Origin: Halioglobus maricola
GTDB lineage: Bacteria; Pseudomonadota; Gammaproteobacteria; Pseudomonadales; Halieaceae
DNA: 64,000 bases
Reading direction: 5' to 3'
Assembly: GCF_009388985.1 (NCBI RefSeq)
Contig: NZ_CP036422.1
Location: 248,001-312,000, forward strand
A model generated the notes under the pieces. It saw only the letters and a list, made by a program, of their open reading frames with translations, was not told where the DNA came from and did not search any database. The position numbers and the translations under genes were made by a program. Every line of letters begins with the position of its first letter. The stretch's first letter is position 1. Below, in pieces: positions 16,412 through 25,323 of the stretch.

Positions 16412-17662
16412 ATGTCGACATGCCCTTACACGAATCTGTTGGATCCCGATCTTTACGGCCAGGGCAACCACCTGCCGAAACTCGGTGAACTGCGTGCACT
16501 GGCGGACGCGCCGATTATCAAGATAGAAGACCCGCTTCAGGGTGTGCCGTATTGGGCGGTGCTGGAGCGCCAGCATGTCGACTACATTGCAAAACACCCC
16601 GCAATTTTCTCCAGTGAAAAGCGACTAACCATTCCCACCGAGTACGATGACGAAACCATTGCGATGCAGACGCAAATGCTCGTCAATATGGATCCGCCCA
16701 AACACGGCAAGTTCAGGCGGATAGCTCGAAATGCGTTTACCCCTAAAGCCGTTGAGAGTTATCACGCTACGTTTAAGCGCTACGCAAAGGAAATTGTCGA
16801 CTCAGTGGCAGCCAAGGGGCAATGCGAGTTTATTACGGAAGTTGCGGCTGAGCTGCCCCTGATGGCGATTCTTGCACTGTGCGGTGTGCCGATCGAGGAT
16901 CGCGACAAGTTCTTTACCTGGACCAACCAGATGATGTTCCAGGAAGATGAAGATATCGGAGGTGATGACCCTGCTGCCTTGGCGCAGGACGCCGCGGCCA
17001 ATATTTACCTGTACGCTGGCGAACTCGCTAAGAAGCATGCCGAGTCGCCACTGACTAATATCGTTGGCTCTCTCCTGGATAGTGAGGTCGAGGACGAGAA
17101 GTTAACGGAAGAAGAGTTCCAGCTGTTCTTCCTCATGCTGATAGCGGCGGGCAACGAGAGTACCCGGTCAGTAACAGCGCATGGCATGCGACTGCTGATG
17201 GAGAACCCGGATCAGTTACAGATGCTGGTCGATGACCCCAGCCTGATTCCCGATGCCTGTGAAGAGATGCTCCGCTACAACCCAGCCTTTGTCACCATGC
17301 GCCGAACAGTAATGGAAGACACCGAGGTAGCGGGTGTGGAGATGAAGGAAGGCGATAAAGTCTTGCTTCATTGGCATCTCATCAACCAGGATCCTGGAAT
17401 ATTCGAAGAGCCGGAGAAATTCGACATTACCCGCGCCCGGCGCATGCCGGAATTGGCCAGGGAGCATCGTTCCTTTGGTATTGGTACGCACTTCTGTTTG
17501 GGGGCTCACCTGGCTCGGATGGAAATGCAAATTATGTTTGAGGAAGTTATTCCGCGCTTGAAAAACCCGCAGTTCGCAGAACCCGTCAAATATATGCGCG
17601 ACTACTTCGTAAATGGGATCAAGGAAATGAATATCACCTTTGATCCCGAGCCCAAGCCCTGA
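16412..17662 (+). CDS. Cytochrome P450
   Basis: 416 residues. The ATG at 16412 has AAGG 8 bp upstream and is preferred to the ATG at 16397. P450 landmarks in order: DPPKHGKFRRIARNAFTP (C helix), the I-helix oxygen-activating LIAAGNESTR, the K-helix ExxR in EEMLRYNP, and the heme loop FGIGTHFCLGAHLARME with the thiolate Cys at about residue 362. The class resembles bacterial CYPs of the steroid/fatty acid type, but a family number cannot be fixed by eye. It is cytoplasmic and needs a ferredoxin and reductase, neither of which is adjacent. It lies downstream of csrA and the 57-residue ORF on the same strand, so it may share their control. Confidence 0.93.
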   Translation: MSTCPYTNLLDPDLYGQGNHLPKLGELRALADAPIIKIEDPLQGVPYWAVLERQHVDYIAKHPAIFSSEKRLTIPTEYDDETIAMQTQMLVNMDPPKHGKFRRIARNAFTPKAVESYHATFKRYAKEIVDSVAAKGQCEFITEVAAELPLMAILALCGVPIEDRDKFFTWTNQMMFQEDEDIGGDDPAALAQDAAANIYLYAGELAKKHAESPLTNIVGSLLDSEVEDEKLTEEEFQLFFLMLIAAGNESTRSVTAHGMRLLMENPDQLQMLVDDPSLIPDACEEMLRYNPAFVTMRRTVMEDTEVAGVEMKEGDKVLLHWHLINQDPGIFEEPEKFDITRARRMPELAREHRSFGIGTHFCLGAHLARMEMQIMFEEVIPRLKNPQFAEPVKYMRDYFVNGIKEMNITFDPEPKP

Positions 17663-17694
17663 GTATGGTAAGTGAAGGCAAGTATCCCTGAAAC

Positions 17695-18465
17695 TCAATC
17701 AGGGGCAGAGTTGTCAGCTTTACGAAAGGTCATCAGATGTTGTTTTGGCAGCACATCGGATACGCCAGCGAAGTCCAGCCCCACTGCGGCCATTTCTTTT
17801 TTGGCCTGCTTAAGAGTCATGGTGTGAAGGGGCTTGATGCCAATGGTCGAATCTTCGCCTCGATATTCAACGAGCAGCACTCTGCCATCAGCTGCAAGGG
17901 AAGCGGTAATTGCCTGCATCACCTCTCGTGGGCAGGAAAATTCATGATAGGCATCTACCAGCAGCACGACATCGACTTCGACATCACTCAGAAGCGGATC
18001 GCATTCCTGCGCGAGACGTGGCTCCACGTTGGGCACGCTGCCGGTGACGATGCGCTGCTCAATGATGGCCAGCATCTGTGGTTGAATGTCGACGGCCAGC
18101 ACGCGGCCTTCAGGTACCTGCTTGGCCATGGGAAAACTGAAGTATCCCGTGCCCGCCCCAAGGTCGACGACGGTGTCGTCTGGGCGTAGCTTCAGGGCTG
18201 CCAATAACAGGTCTGTGCGCTCCTCCTGTACTCGCTGCGGTCGTTCCAGCCAGCCTGCTCCGAGGTGACCCATAACGTGACTGATTTCCCGGCCCAGATA
18301 GAATTTACCGATGCCGTCGCGACTGGCCTGGGCTATGTTGTAGTGCTCGCTGCGCGCTGCGATTGGGTCAGAGGCTTCAGCGAAGCCTGGCACCGATAAA
18401 CAGGCCTGTAAGGCCACCACCAAGATGCAGAGAACTGTGGTTACAGGGTTGCGTTTGTAAGTCAT
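17695..18465 (-). CDS. Exported (lipoprotein-type) SAM-dependent methyltransferase-like protein
   Basis: 256 residues. The N-terminus is a clear export signal: basic MTYKRNP, then a hydrophobic run ending LVVALQACLSVPG, where LQAC fits a lipobox. The mature part is a class I methyltransferase fold: VVDLGAGTGYFSFPMAK (motif I), RVLAVDIQPQML (motif II acidic), VVLLVDAYHEF (motif IV) and DGRVLLVEYRGED. All the binding motifs look intact, which is odd for a protein outside the cytoplasm, where SAM is not expected. The signal could instead be an anchor that leaves the domain inside. Substrate unknown. Divergent from the secreted protein/AlkB pair. Confidence 0.85.
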   Translation of the reverse strand: MTYKRNPVTTVLCILVVALQACLSVPGFAEASDPIAARSEHYNIAQASRDGIGKFYLGREISHVMGHLGAGWLERPQRVQEERTDLLLAALKLRPDDTVVDLGAGTGYFSFPMAKQVPEGRVLAVDIQPQMLAIIEQRIVTGSVPNVEPRLAQECDPLLSDVEVDVVLLVDAYHEFSCPREVMQAITASLAADGRVLLVEYRGEDSTIGIKPLHTMTLKQAKKEMAAVGLDFAGVSDVLPKQHLMTFRKADNSAPD

Positions 18466-18569
18466 GCAGTAGTTACGTGTGCGGGTTCCCGCTGGATTGC
18501 CGCTGTGTCGTTTGCTGTGCTGTCGAGGCAGACCTACACTGTTCGACGTATCCCTTCAGGAGAGAGCGC

Positions 18570-18953
18570 ATGACTCTGCCCCGTCCGTTTGCCGCATGTG
18601 GTTTTGCCGTTTTATTGGCGTTGAGCAATTTCGATGTTGCTGCCCAGACACACGGGCAGGTGAAGGGTGCTGCCACGACCCCTGAGGCCTGGAATGCCAT
18701 GGAGGGCCAATGGCAGCCGGTAGAGGCCTGGTGGTTGGCTTACGCCAGCACGAGCGAGGGCCACTTCTGGGGCAAGCGCGCCGATTACCCGCCCTACGAG
18801 GAGGTGGGCGAACACGATACTCTTTTAATCGTTGCGCAGGACGGGCCGTGCCTCATGTACTTTTTCCACAATCGCTGGCGGCGGGCACAGGATGTTCGGC
18901 GCTGGGATCCGGTCTTCAATCAAATCCTCGGTTGTCCCACCGTATTTGATTGA
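18570..18953 (+). CDS. Secreted protein of unknown function, upstream of the AlkB gene
   Basis: 127 residues from the ATG at 18570 (CAGGAGAG 8 bp upstream). A signal peptide (MTLPRPFAACGFAVLLALSNFDVAAQ) is followed by a short Trp/Tyr-rich domain (WNAMEGQWQPVEAWWLAY, GHFWGKRADYPPYEEVGEHD, HNRWRRAQDVRRWDP). Two cysteines in the mature part could form one disulfide. I do not recognise the family. The gene ends three bases before the GTG of the AlkB gene, so the two are almost certainly co-transcribed, although a periplasmic protein and a DNA-repair enzyme make an unexpected pair. Confidence 0.7.
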   Translation: MTLPRPFAACGFAVLLALSNFDVAAQTHGQVKGAATTPEAWNAMEGQWQPVEAWWLAYASTSEGHFWGKRADYPPYEEVGEHDTLLIVAQDGPCLMYFFHNRWRRAQDVRRWDPVFNQILGCPTVFD

Positions 18954-18956
18954 GAC

Positions 18957-19595
18957 GTGGCGCAACTAACCCTCTATCCGGAGCCGGCGTCGGAGACGCT
19001 CGAGTTGCCGGGTGCCGACTTGCGATTGATCAGACGCCCGGACCTGGGCGTAGATCCGGATTGCCTGATGGAATTGCTACTGGCGCAAACGCCCTGGCGG
19101 CAAGAGAGCATCACGGTGTACGGAAAGACCCACCTGCAGCCCCGGCTACTGGCGTGGTATGGCGAGCCGGCTGCGGTCTATCGCTATTCCGGCAAGACTC
19201 ATCAACCGCTGCCATGGACAGATCAACTGGATGGATTGCGACGTCGCATGGAGGCGCTGGCCGGAACCCCATTTAACAGTGTGTTGCTGAACTACTATCG
19301 CGATGGGCGTGATTCCATGGGCCTGCATGCAGATGATGAGCCTGAGCTCGGTCCTGAGCCGGTGATAGCATCACTGAGCCTGGGAGAAGAGCGGGCGCTG
19401 TACTTCAGGCACAAACGCGACAAGCAAGCGCGGGGGCTGGATGTGAGTTTGCCTCACGGTAGTGTGTTGTTGATGAGCGGGGCCACCCAGCGCTATTGGA
19501 AGCACGGCATTCGCAAGCTGCGACGCGATTGTGGGCCGAGGCTTAACCTGACGTTTCGTCTGGTCGGTTCTATTTCGGCGCCCGGAGAAGACTAA
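18957..19595 (+). CDS. alkB: AlkB-family 2-oxoglutarate/Fe(II) dioxygenase
   Basis: 212 residues from a GTG at 18957. The double-stranded beta-helix of AlkB is clear: PRLLAWYGEPAAVYRYSG, NSVLLNYYRDGRDSMGLHADDEPELG with the iron ligands His and Asp (HAD), IASLSLGEERALYFRHK, GSVLLMSGATQRYWKHGIRK giving the second His, and PRLNLTFR giving the Arg that holds 2-oxoglutarate. The layout is closest to ALKBH2/3-type repair enzymes that oxidatively remove alkyl groups (1-meA, 3-meC) from DNA or RNA. No ada gene is adjacent. Confidence 0.93.
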   Translation: MAQLTLYPEPASETLELPGADLRLIRRPDLGVDPDCLMELLLAQTPWRQESITVYGKTHLQPRLLAWYGEPAAVYRYSGKTHQPLPWTDQLDGLRRRMEALAGTPFNSVLLNYYRDGRDSMGLHADDEPELGPEPVIASLSLGEERALYFRHKRDKQARGLDVSLPHGSVLLMSGATQRYWKHGIRKLRRDCGPRLNLTFRLVGSISAPGED

Positions 19596-19713
19596 ACATG
19601 GACATACACTGCACATTTATACTCTTCAGCCACTAATGTTGCCCGGTGCTGCTGTATTTTGTTGCATATGCGCGGCATATTAACAGGCTATAAAAAGATA
19701 AGGATAAGCTGTG

Positions 19714-22212
19714 ATGCGCAACCTCCATCGACTGACTCTTGCCGCCCTCCTTGGCCTGAGTATTACCGCCTGCAGCGATTCTTCTGACAGAAGTCCCAGC
19801 CTCCCCATTGAGCCTCCCGTTGAGCCACCGGTGGAACCTCCGGTAGAGCCCACATTTTCCGCAGAAATCCGCCGTACCGAATACGGCATCCCCCACATCA
19901 AGGCGGATGACTGGGCCGGCCTGGGTTACGGTTATGGCTACGCTTATTCGCAGGATAATTTTTGCGTCACCATGCGCGAGGTAGCGCTGGCGAGTGGACG
20001 CTGGGCTGAGTTTACTGGCGACAATGTAGACCGCGATCTGCTGTCGCGCTATATCAATGGCACCAAGGAGGAGTTCACCGCGAACTTCTTCGAAAAATTA
20101 CCACAGCGCGACCAGGAACTGATTACCGGCTATGCGGCCGGTATGGCTCGGTACCTTGATGAAACCGGTGTGGACAATCTGCCGGACGGTGAGAATGGCT
20201 GCCGGGGTGAGCCGTGGGTTTTCACCCCTGATCGCATCGACCTGATGATGTATCTGCGCAGTATTGCCCTTCAGGCCAGCACCGGTCAGGGCATTGTTCG
20301 CGACGCTATTCTTGCGGTGCGCGGTCCGGACGCACTGCAAGACGCGAGCGCCAAGTCACTGCAGGTCAGGTCCGGCCTCAAGCAGGATCTTTCGACGGCG
20401 GGCAGGGCAATGCGTCCCGCTGAATCCGGCAGTAACGCCATTGCCCTGGGAAGCGATGCCACCCAGAACGGCGGAGGGCTGCTGCTGGGTAACCCTCACC
20501 AACCCTGGAATGGCAGTGGCCGCTGGTATGAAGCGCACTTGACCATACCCGGCGAGTACGATGCCGCTGGCGCTTCGTTGCAAGGACTGCCCTGGATTGG
20601 CATTGGCTTTACCCGCGATGTGGCCTGGACACACACCGTTGACTACGCCACGCGCTTTACCCTGTACGAGGTGCCCCTGAACCCTGAGGACCCCATGCAG
20701 TACGAATTCGACGGCGAGTACCGCGATATTGTCGAGACCACCGTGTCTGCCCAGCAATTGCTTGACGACGGCAGCCTGGAAACCCATGAGCGCACCTTCT
20801 ATAGCACCCAGTATGGTCTGGTGTTGGATCTGGGTGGGGTCAACCCGGCCATAGGCGGCTGGCCCACGTTCGCCGGCACGCTAATGACCATGCGTGATGC
20901 CAACCTCGATACTGGTCTGCGCTCACTGCGCCAGTGGGTGGAAAAAGCCCAGGCCACCAACATGGAAGAGTATCGGCAAGCGCTGCGCTATATCGGCAAC
21001 CCGGTGTTCCACGAGTTTGCAGCTGACCGCGACGGCGGCATGTTCTACGGCCAGATCAGCGCTGTGCCCCATGTTGACCAGGCCAAGCTGGACGAGTGCC
21101 TGACAGGCATTGGCGCACTGGTCGCCAGCGTCACCACCAACGCATTTATAGGCCTGGATGGCAGCCGTTCTGCCTGCGAGTGGGGCGAGGATGCGGATAG
21201 CCCTGAGGGTACCAATCTGTTTGGCCTGGATTCACATCCGCAGATCCTTGGCACCGGTACCGCAGGCAACAGCAACAACAGCTACTGGTTAACCGATGCC
21301 ACCCAGCCGCTCGAGGGTTTCCCGGTGGTCTTCGGCTGGATGGGGCATGAGGGCAATCAACAATTCCTTCGCACTCGCATCACCCATCAGATGATCGCCG
21401 ACAGGTTGGCCGGTGGCGACGAGTTTAGTGAAACACCGTTGTTCGATCAGGAAACCCTGAAAACCCTGATGTACAGCAATCGGGTGCACGGCGCGGAGTT
21501 GGTGTTGGACGACGTGTTACAAATCTGTAGCGAGTACCTCGATGGTCCTGGAGCGGACCCGTCCAGTGCCGCGGCGTTGGCAGAGACCTGCGAAGTGCTC
21601 ACCAATTGGGACCGCAGAGTAAACGTAGAGAGTCGCGGGGCGCAGGTGTTTACTGAGTTTTGGGGAGGCATTCGCAATACCTATGGCAGCCCCTATCAGA
21701 ATGTAGTGGTCAGCGACGAGTTCTGGGCCGTCGATTACGACCCAGCCGACCCAATCGCCACGCCGGCCGGGATAGATCTCACCGTGCAGGCCAATCGCGA
21801 CCTGGTAATTGAACAGCTGCTACAGGCCAACCAGCGCCTGACTGATGCTGGCGTTGCCCTGGACGCGCCCTGGGGAGAAGTGCAATACCTCGAGCGCAAC
21901 AACGAGAACGTCCCCATCCATGGTGGCGCGGGCACCATGGGTGTCTTTGGGGCGATCAGCGCCAGCCTGCAGGACGGGGGTTACATCAACCCGCGGGCGG
22001 GTAACTCCTATATCCAGGTGGTCACCTGGGATGAGAGTGAGTGTCCCATTGCAGACACTATTCTCACCCACTCACAGAGCGTACAGCCAGATTCAGACCA
22101 TTACGCTGACCAGACCAAACTCTACGCCGACAAGCGCTGGGTCAGGTTTCCGTTCTGCGAGGAAGAAATCCAGGCTGCACAGATCGGTGAGACTCTGATA
22201 CTCGAGGAGTAA
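19714..22212 (+). CDS. Penicillin acylase-family N-terminal nucleophile hydrolase, lipoprotein
   Basis: 832 residues from ATG 19714 (GTG 19711 is directly in front). The lipoprotein signal ends LSITAC, followed by a Pro-rich tether of EPPV repeats. The acylase part starts AEIRRTEYGIPHIKADD. The autoprocessing site and catalytic Ser are in GSNAIALG (Ser at about residue 240), which becomes the N-terminus of the beta chain. NPHQPW, WTHTVDYA and a late Asn-rich NSNNSYWLTDA are typical. Members cleave amide bonds of penicillins, acyl-homoserine lactones or lipidated peptides; AHL acylase activity is possible but not shown by sequence alone. The membrane anchor is unusual relative to free periplasmic PvdQ-type enzymes. 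Confidence 0.92.
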   Translation: MRNLHRLTLAALLGLSITACSDSSDRSPSLPIEPPVEPPVEPPVEPTFSAEIRRTEYGIPHIKADDWAGLGYGYGYAYSQDNFCVTMREVALASGRWAEFTGDNVDRDLLSRYINGTKEEFTANFFEKLPQRDQELITGYAAGMARYLDETGVDNLPDGENGCRGEPWVFTPDRIDLMMYLRSIALQASTGQGIVRDAILAVRGPDALQDASAKSLQVRSGLKQDLSTAGRAMRPAESGSNAIALGSDATQNGGGLLLGNPHQPWNGSGRWYEAHLTIPGEYDAAGASLQGLPWIGIGFTRDVAWTHTVDYATRFTLYEVPLNPEDPMQYEFDGEYRDIVETTVSAQQLLDDGSLETHERTFYSTQYGLVLDLGGVNPAIGGWPTFAGTLMTMRDANLDTGLRSLRQWVEKAQATNMEEYRQALRYIGNPVFHEFAADRDGGMFYGQISAVPHVDQAKLDECLTGIGALVASVTTNAFIGLDGSRSACEWGEDADSPEGTNLFGLDSHPQILGTGTAGNSNNSYWLTDATQPLEGFPVVFGWMGHEGNQQFLRTRITHQMIADRLAGGDEFSETPLFDQETLKTLMYSNRVHGAELVLDDVLQICSEYLDGPGADPSSAAALAETCEVLTNWDRRVNVESRGAQVFTEFWGGIRNTYGSPYQNVVVSDEFWAVDYDPADPIATPAGIDLTVQANRDLVIEQLLQANQRLTDAGVALDAPWGEVQYLERNNENVPIHGGAGTMGVFGAISASLQDGGYINPRAGNSYIQVVTWDESECPIADTILTHSQSVQPDSDHYADQTKLYADKRWVRFPFCEEEIQAAQIGETLILEE
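19810..19851 (+). repeat. 12-bp tandem repeat encoding EPPV tether
   Basis: Three imperfect 12-bp units (19810-19821, 19822-19833, 19834-19845) plus a half unit, each encoding Glu-Pro-Pro-Val, just after the lipidated Cys of the acylase. It likely forms a stiff spacer between membrane and enzyme and may vary in copy number among strains. Confidence 0.7.
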
Positions 22213-22249
22213 GCCCTTGTCTCGTCGCGCAGCTTTAAACGGAGCAGCT

Positions 22250-23770
22250 ATGTCTACTTTTGTTGATAATACTCGCCGCTACTTGTCCTCGCGCTTACTG
22301 GTGGCCGGCCTTGTTTTGTTGCTGCTTTCAGCTTGCGGTGACAGTGACAGCCGGGACCCATTGCCCCCAAGCTCCCCCACGCTGCCGATCGCAGTGGCAG
22401 AAATTTCAGCCCCGCCGGACGAGGGTCAGCCGAATTTGCTGTCCACTACCTTTGCCCTTGCGGACGTTGGCTATGAACAGCAAGAGTTTTTCTTGTCAGG
22501 CTCAGCCAGTGCGTTTACTAACCTTGGTGAACTTGCGAGTGATGGCCTCTGGGAAGTTGAGCCCGGAGAGGCGGCCGACTATCGCACGCGGGTGCTGGTC
22601 TATATGCCGGTCGACGCTGCTGCTTTCAGTGGCTCGGTCTTCGTGGAGTGGCTCAACGTCACAACCGGGTTCGAGTTGCCGGTAAGTTATGGCACTGCAC
22701 ATACGGAACTGCTGCGTGAAGGCCATGCGGTTGTTCTGGTCTCCGCTCAGTTTAATGGCGTAGAAGGCGGCGAAAACTCTTTGCTGCCGCTGCATTTGAA
22801 AGCCGTTAATCCGGACCGATACGGAAGTCTCGATCATCCGGGCGACAGCTTCTCCTATGATATTTTTACTCAGGTTGCCGGATTGCTAGACAATGACAGC
22901 GGCAGCGAATTACTGGGCGGCGCTACAGCGAATCTGTTATTCGCGATGGGGCAGTCGCAATCGGCATCGCGGCTCGTCACTTATTTTAATGCCGTACAGC
23001 CACTTTATGGCGCATTCGATGGCTTTTTGATCCAGAACCGCGGCGCCGGCAGTTCGTCTCTGGCACAGGACCCGCTCGTGGCCATAGCCACACCCACGCC
23101 AGTTTTGCTGAGAACTGACATTGCCGCCAAGGCAATTAATGTTCAGGGTGAGTCTGACGTTCACGGCCGTGGGATGAATTCTTCACGGCAAGCGGATAGC
23201 GCGACATACAGGCTATGGGAAGTTGCTGGAAGTGCCCACAACGATGAATACACGTTTGTGTCAGGCAGAAATGACCTGGGTGACGATCCCAGTTATGCGG
23301 TGGTCGTGGAGCAAACCAGTATCCTGGGCTTTCAGGAGTGTACGTTACCGATGAATTCCGGCTATCTGGTATGGCCGGTAAATGCGGCAATACACGCGCT
23401 CAACGATTGGGCAGGCGGGGGTGTGGCACCCGCACCAGTGCCCAGATTGGATATGGATGCTGCCGGCATCGATTTCCTGTTGGACGATTCGGGTAATGTG
23501 ACGGGCGGACTACGTACCTCCTACGTTGACGCTCCAGCAGCAGTCTTGTCGGGCATTGGCCAGGAAGGTAACGCCTTTTGTTTTCTGTTCGGCACCACGG
23601 CGTTGTTCGATGCCGCTCAAATGGCGGCGCGTTATACCGACAAAGCAGGATACACGGCGGCGGTGCGCCGCTCCGTGGATGAAGGCATAGAGGCGGGCAC
23701 GCTGTTGGCCCCTGATGGTGAACGTATCGTACAGGCAGCTGCACTGCAGTGGGACAGCCTGGATAACTAG
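22250..23770 (+). CDS. Alpha/beta hydrolase-domain lipoprotein (Abhydrolase_10-like)
   Basis: 506 residues from ATG 22250 (GGAGC in front; TTG 22217 is the open-frame limit). The lipoprotein signal ends LLLLSACGDSD. The body matches the secreted alpha/beta hydrolase-domain family: YEQQEFFLSGSASAF near the start, YRTRVLVYMPVDAAAFSGSVFVEWLNVT, VSAQFNGVEGG, then the nucleophile elbow FAMGQSQSASRL (catalytic Ser in the middle), and a late VAGSAHNDEYTF carrying a likely catalytic His/Asp. It probably cleaves an ester in the periplasm. It follows the acylase by 37 bp, same strand, so both lipoproteins likely work on the same kind of substrate. Confidence 0.85.
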   Translation: MSTFVDNTRRYLSSRLLVAGLVLLLLSACGDSDSRDPLPPSSPTLPIAVAEISAPPDEGQPNLLSTTFALADVGYEQQEFFLSGSASAFTNLGELASDGLWEVEPGEAADYRTRVLVYMPVDAAAFSGSVFVEWLNVTTGFELPVSYGTAHTELLREGHAVVLVSAQFNGVEGGENSLLPLHLKAVNPDRYGSLDHPGDSFSYDIFTQVAGLLDNDSGSELLGGATANLLFAMGQSQSASRLVTYFNAVQPLYGAFDGFLIQNRGAGSSSLAQDPLVAIATPTPVLLRTDIAAKAINVQGESDVHGRGMNSSRQADSATYRLWEVAGSAHNDEYTFVSGRNDLGDDPSYAVVVEQTSILGFQECTLPMNSGYLVWPVNAAIHALNDWAGGGVAPAPVPRLDMDAAGIDFLLDDSGNVTGGLRTSYVDAPAAVLSGIGQEGNAFCFLFGTTALFDAAQMAARYTDKAGYTAAVRRSVDEGIEAGTLLAPDGERIVQAAALQWDSLDN

Positions 23771-23789
23771 TTCTGCGCGCGCTGCCGGG

Positions 23790-23810
23790 TTTAGCCTGAG
23801 CAGGGCTAAA
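23790..23810. terminator. Hairpin between convergent hydrolase and DUF1254 genes
   Basis: Arms TTTAGCC (23790-23796) and GGCTAAA (23804-23810) with a 7-base loop. It lies 20 bp after the hydrolase stop and 3 bp before the DUF1254 stop, so it could serve both directions. There is no long T run. Confidence 0.4.
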
Positions 23811-23812
23811 AG

Positions 23813-25153
23813 CTACAGCCGCTCTATCCCGGGAACCCGCCAGCTACCATCGAGCACTGTGTCCCGGGGCAGATAGAGGCGCATGGTAACTGCAAATTCC
23901 CCCGCTGGAGCCGGGAGCCAGTTGTCCTGCGAGCCCAGTGGCGCATCGTGCTGGATCAGCACATCCAATGAGCCGTCCTCATTGAACACCAGCGTATCCC
24001 GGTCTCCCAGCGTGTACCGATCAATCGGGTTTTCCACAAGGAAGCCATTTGCGTCATACATCGTGAGAGACCAGAACGCATCTACGGGAGGCGTCTGCCC
24101 TGGCGGGAAGTGGATGCGATAGCGATGCTCTCCTGACAGAGGCTGCCCCTGGGCGTCCGAGATTGCGTTGGGATAGATTGCCTCTTCTGGAGGCAGGGCC
24201 CCCAGCCCGATCATCGCCACTCCGGTGCGGGTTCCGTAGTCGATTCCATAGTTGCCGATACCAGATCGTGCCACTCTCCAGCCATTTTCTGGGGTGCGGC
24301 TATCGAGTGCCTTGCGCACCCCGGCGTGGGCCAATCGTTTGCCAGTGTCCAGCAACCATGCGTCCAGCGAAGACAGACGCTCTATCTCATAGCGCTGGCC
24401 CGCCAGCAGGCCGATGCCCACCAGTTGCTGCAGGTAGGGGGCGTCTCTGGTTGTCGCCGGCTGCTCCGCCATTAGTTGTGCCAGCAATTGCAGGAAATCC
24501 GCTGCGGGCATGTTCTCTATCTGAGCGTAAGGATCGAGACCGGCATTCGTTGGCGACAATGGCGCGGCTTTTTTAGCTAAGTGGGCGCTCGGCGCTGGAT
24601 TGTCCAGCGGGACAAGCCGAAACCCTTGTTGCAGAACACCAACCGAGGCGACGTCATCGGGGCCATTGGTCTGAATGCGGCCGATGACCCAAACCATGTT
24701 GGTGGGTGCCCTGACCAGTTCCATGCCTGTGGGAGCATCTCCCTGCCAGTCAGGGCCTGCCAGCAGATAGCTAGCTGCACCCGTGCCGCGGGTTCTCTTG
24801 CCAATGCTGGCGAAAACGTTGGTCCAGGCGTCCATCAGTGGAATAACGAAGTAGCGTCCGGCGGTATCCGGAGTGTCAAGCTGCAGGGGGCCGTCGGTGA
24901 GATCGAGCCAGGCTGAACTGTAGAGCGTGTCGGTGTTTGGCCGTACTACCTCGCGGAAGGTGTGATCCGGAAACACTTGATTGTGATTAAAGCGGTTTAC
25001 ACCCTCAGCCTCTACCATTCCTCGGCGGGTGAGCTCCATGACCACGAGAGGATAACCAAACACGTAGGCGCGGGCACCGCCAATCACTTTGGGAACGGTA
25101 TAGAAAGCGCCAGCGGCGATCATGATCGTTGCGATGATAAGAACTTTTTTCAA
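23813..25153 (-). CDS. DUF1254/DUF1214 exported protein
   Basis: 446 residues. The start is a TTG at 25153 placed 8 bp after GAGGAG; an ATG just before it in another frame stops at once. An N-terminal hydrophobic segment (VLIIATIMIAAGAFYTV) acts as signal or anchor. DUF1254 (about 30-170) has YVFGYPLVVMELTRR, NHNQVFPDHTFREVVRPNTDTLYSSAWLDL and YFVIPLMDAWTNVFASIG. DUF1214 (about 320-430) has GEHRYRIHFPPGQTPPVDAFWSLTMYD and a terminal NWLPAPAGEFAVTMRLYLP. The family is often found beside porins and catabolic genes; its role is unresolved. Confidence 0.9.
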   Translation of the reverse strand: MKKVLIIATIMIAAGAFYTVPKVIGGARAYVFGYPLVVMELTRRGMVEAEGVNRFNHNQVFPDHTFREVVRPNTDTLYSSAWLDLTDGPLQLDTPDTAGRYFVIPLMDAWTNVFASIGKRTRGTGAASYLLAGPDWQGDAPTGMELVRAPTNMVWVIGRIQTNGPDDVASVGVLQQGFRLVPLDNPAPSAHLAKKAAPLSPTNAGLDPYAQIENMPAADFLQLLAQLMAEQPATTRDAPYLQQLVGIGLLAGQRYEIERLSSLDAWLLDTGKRLAHAGVRKALDSRTPENGWRVARSGIGNYGIDYGTRTGVAMIGLGALPPEEAIYPNAISDAQGQPLSGEHRYRIHFPPGQTPPVDAFWSLTMYDANGFLVENPIDRYTLGDRDTLVFNEDGSLDVLIQHDAPLGSQDNWLPAPAGEFAVTMRLYLPRDTVLDGSWRVPGIERL

Positions 25154-25323
25154 AGCATTAGCTCCTCGGTAAAACTCAGGTCATCGTAGCAGTCTTTTTT
25201 TGGGTGGTCAGTGCTGCACGGTATCAATTGGTAGAGCCTCAGGCATTATGCGACCATCAACTGCATCGATGCCAAAGCGTCAATTCATAAGTAACAAGAC
25301 GCCGCCCAGCAACTGGAAGCACA

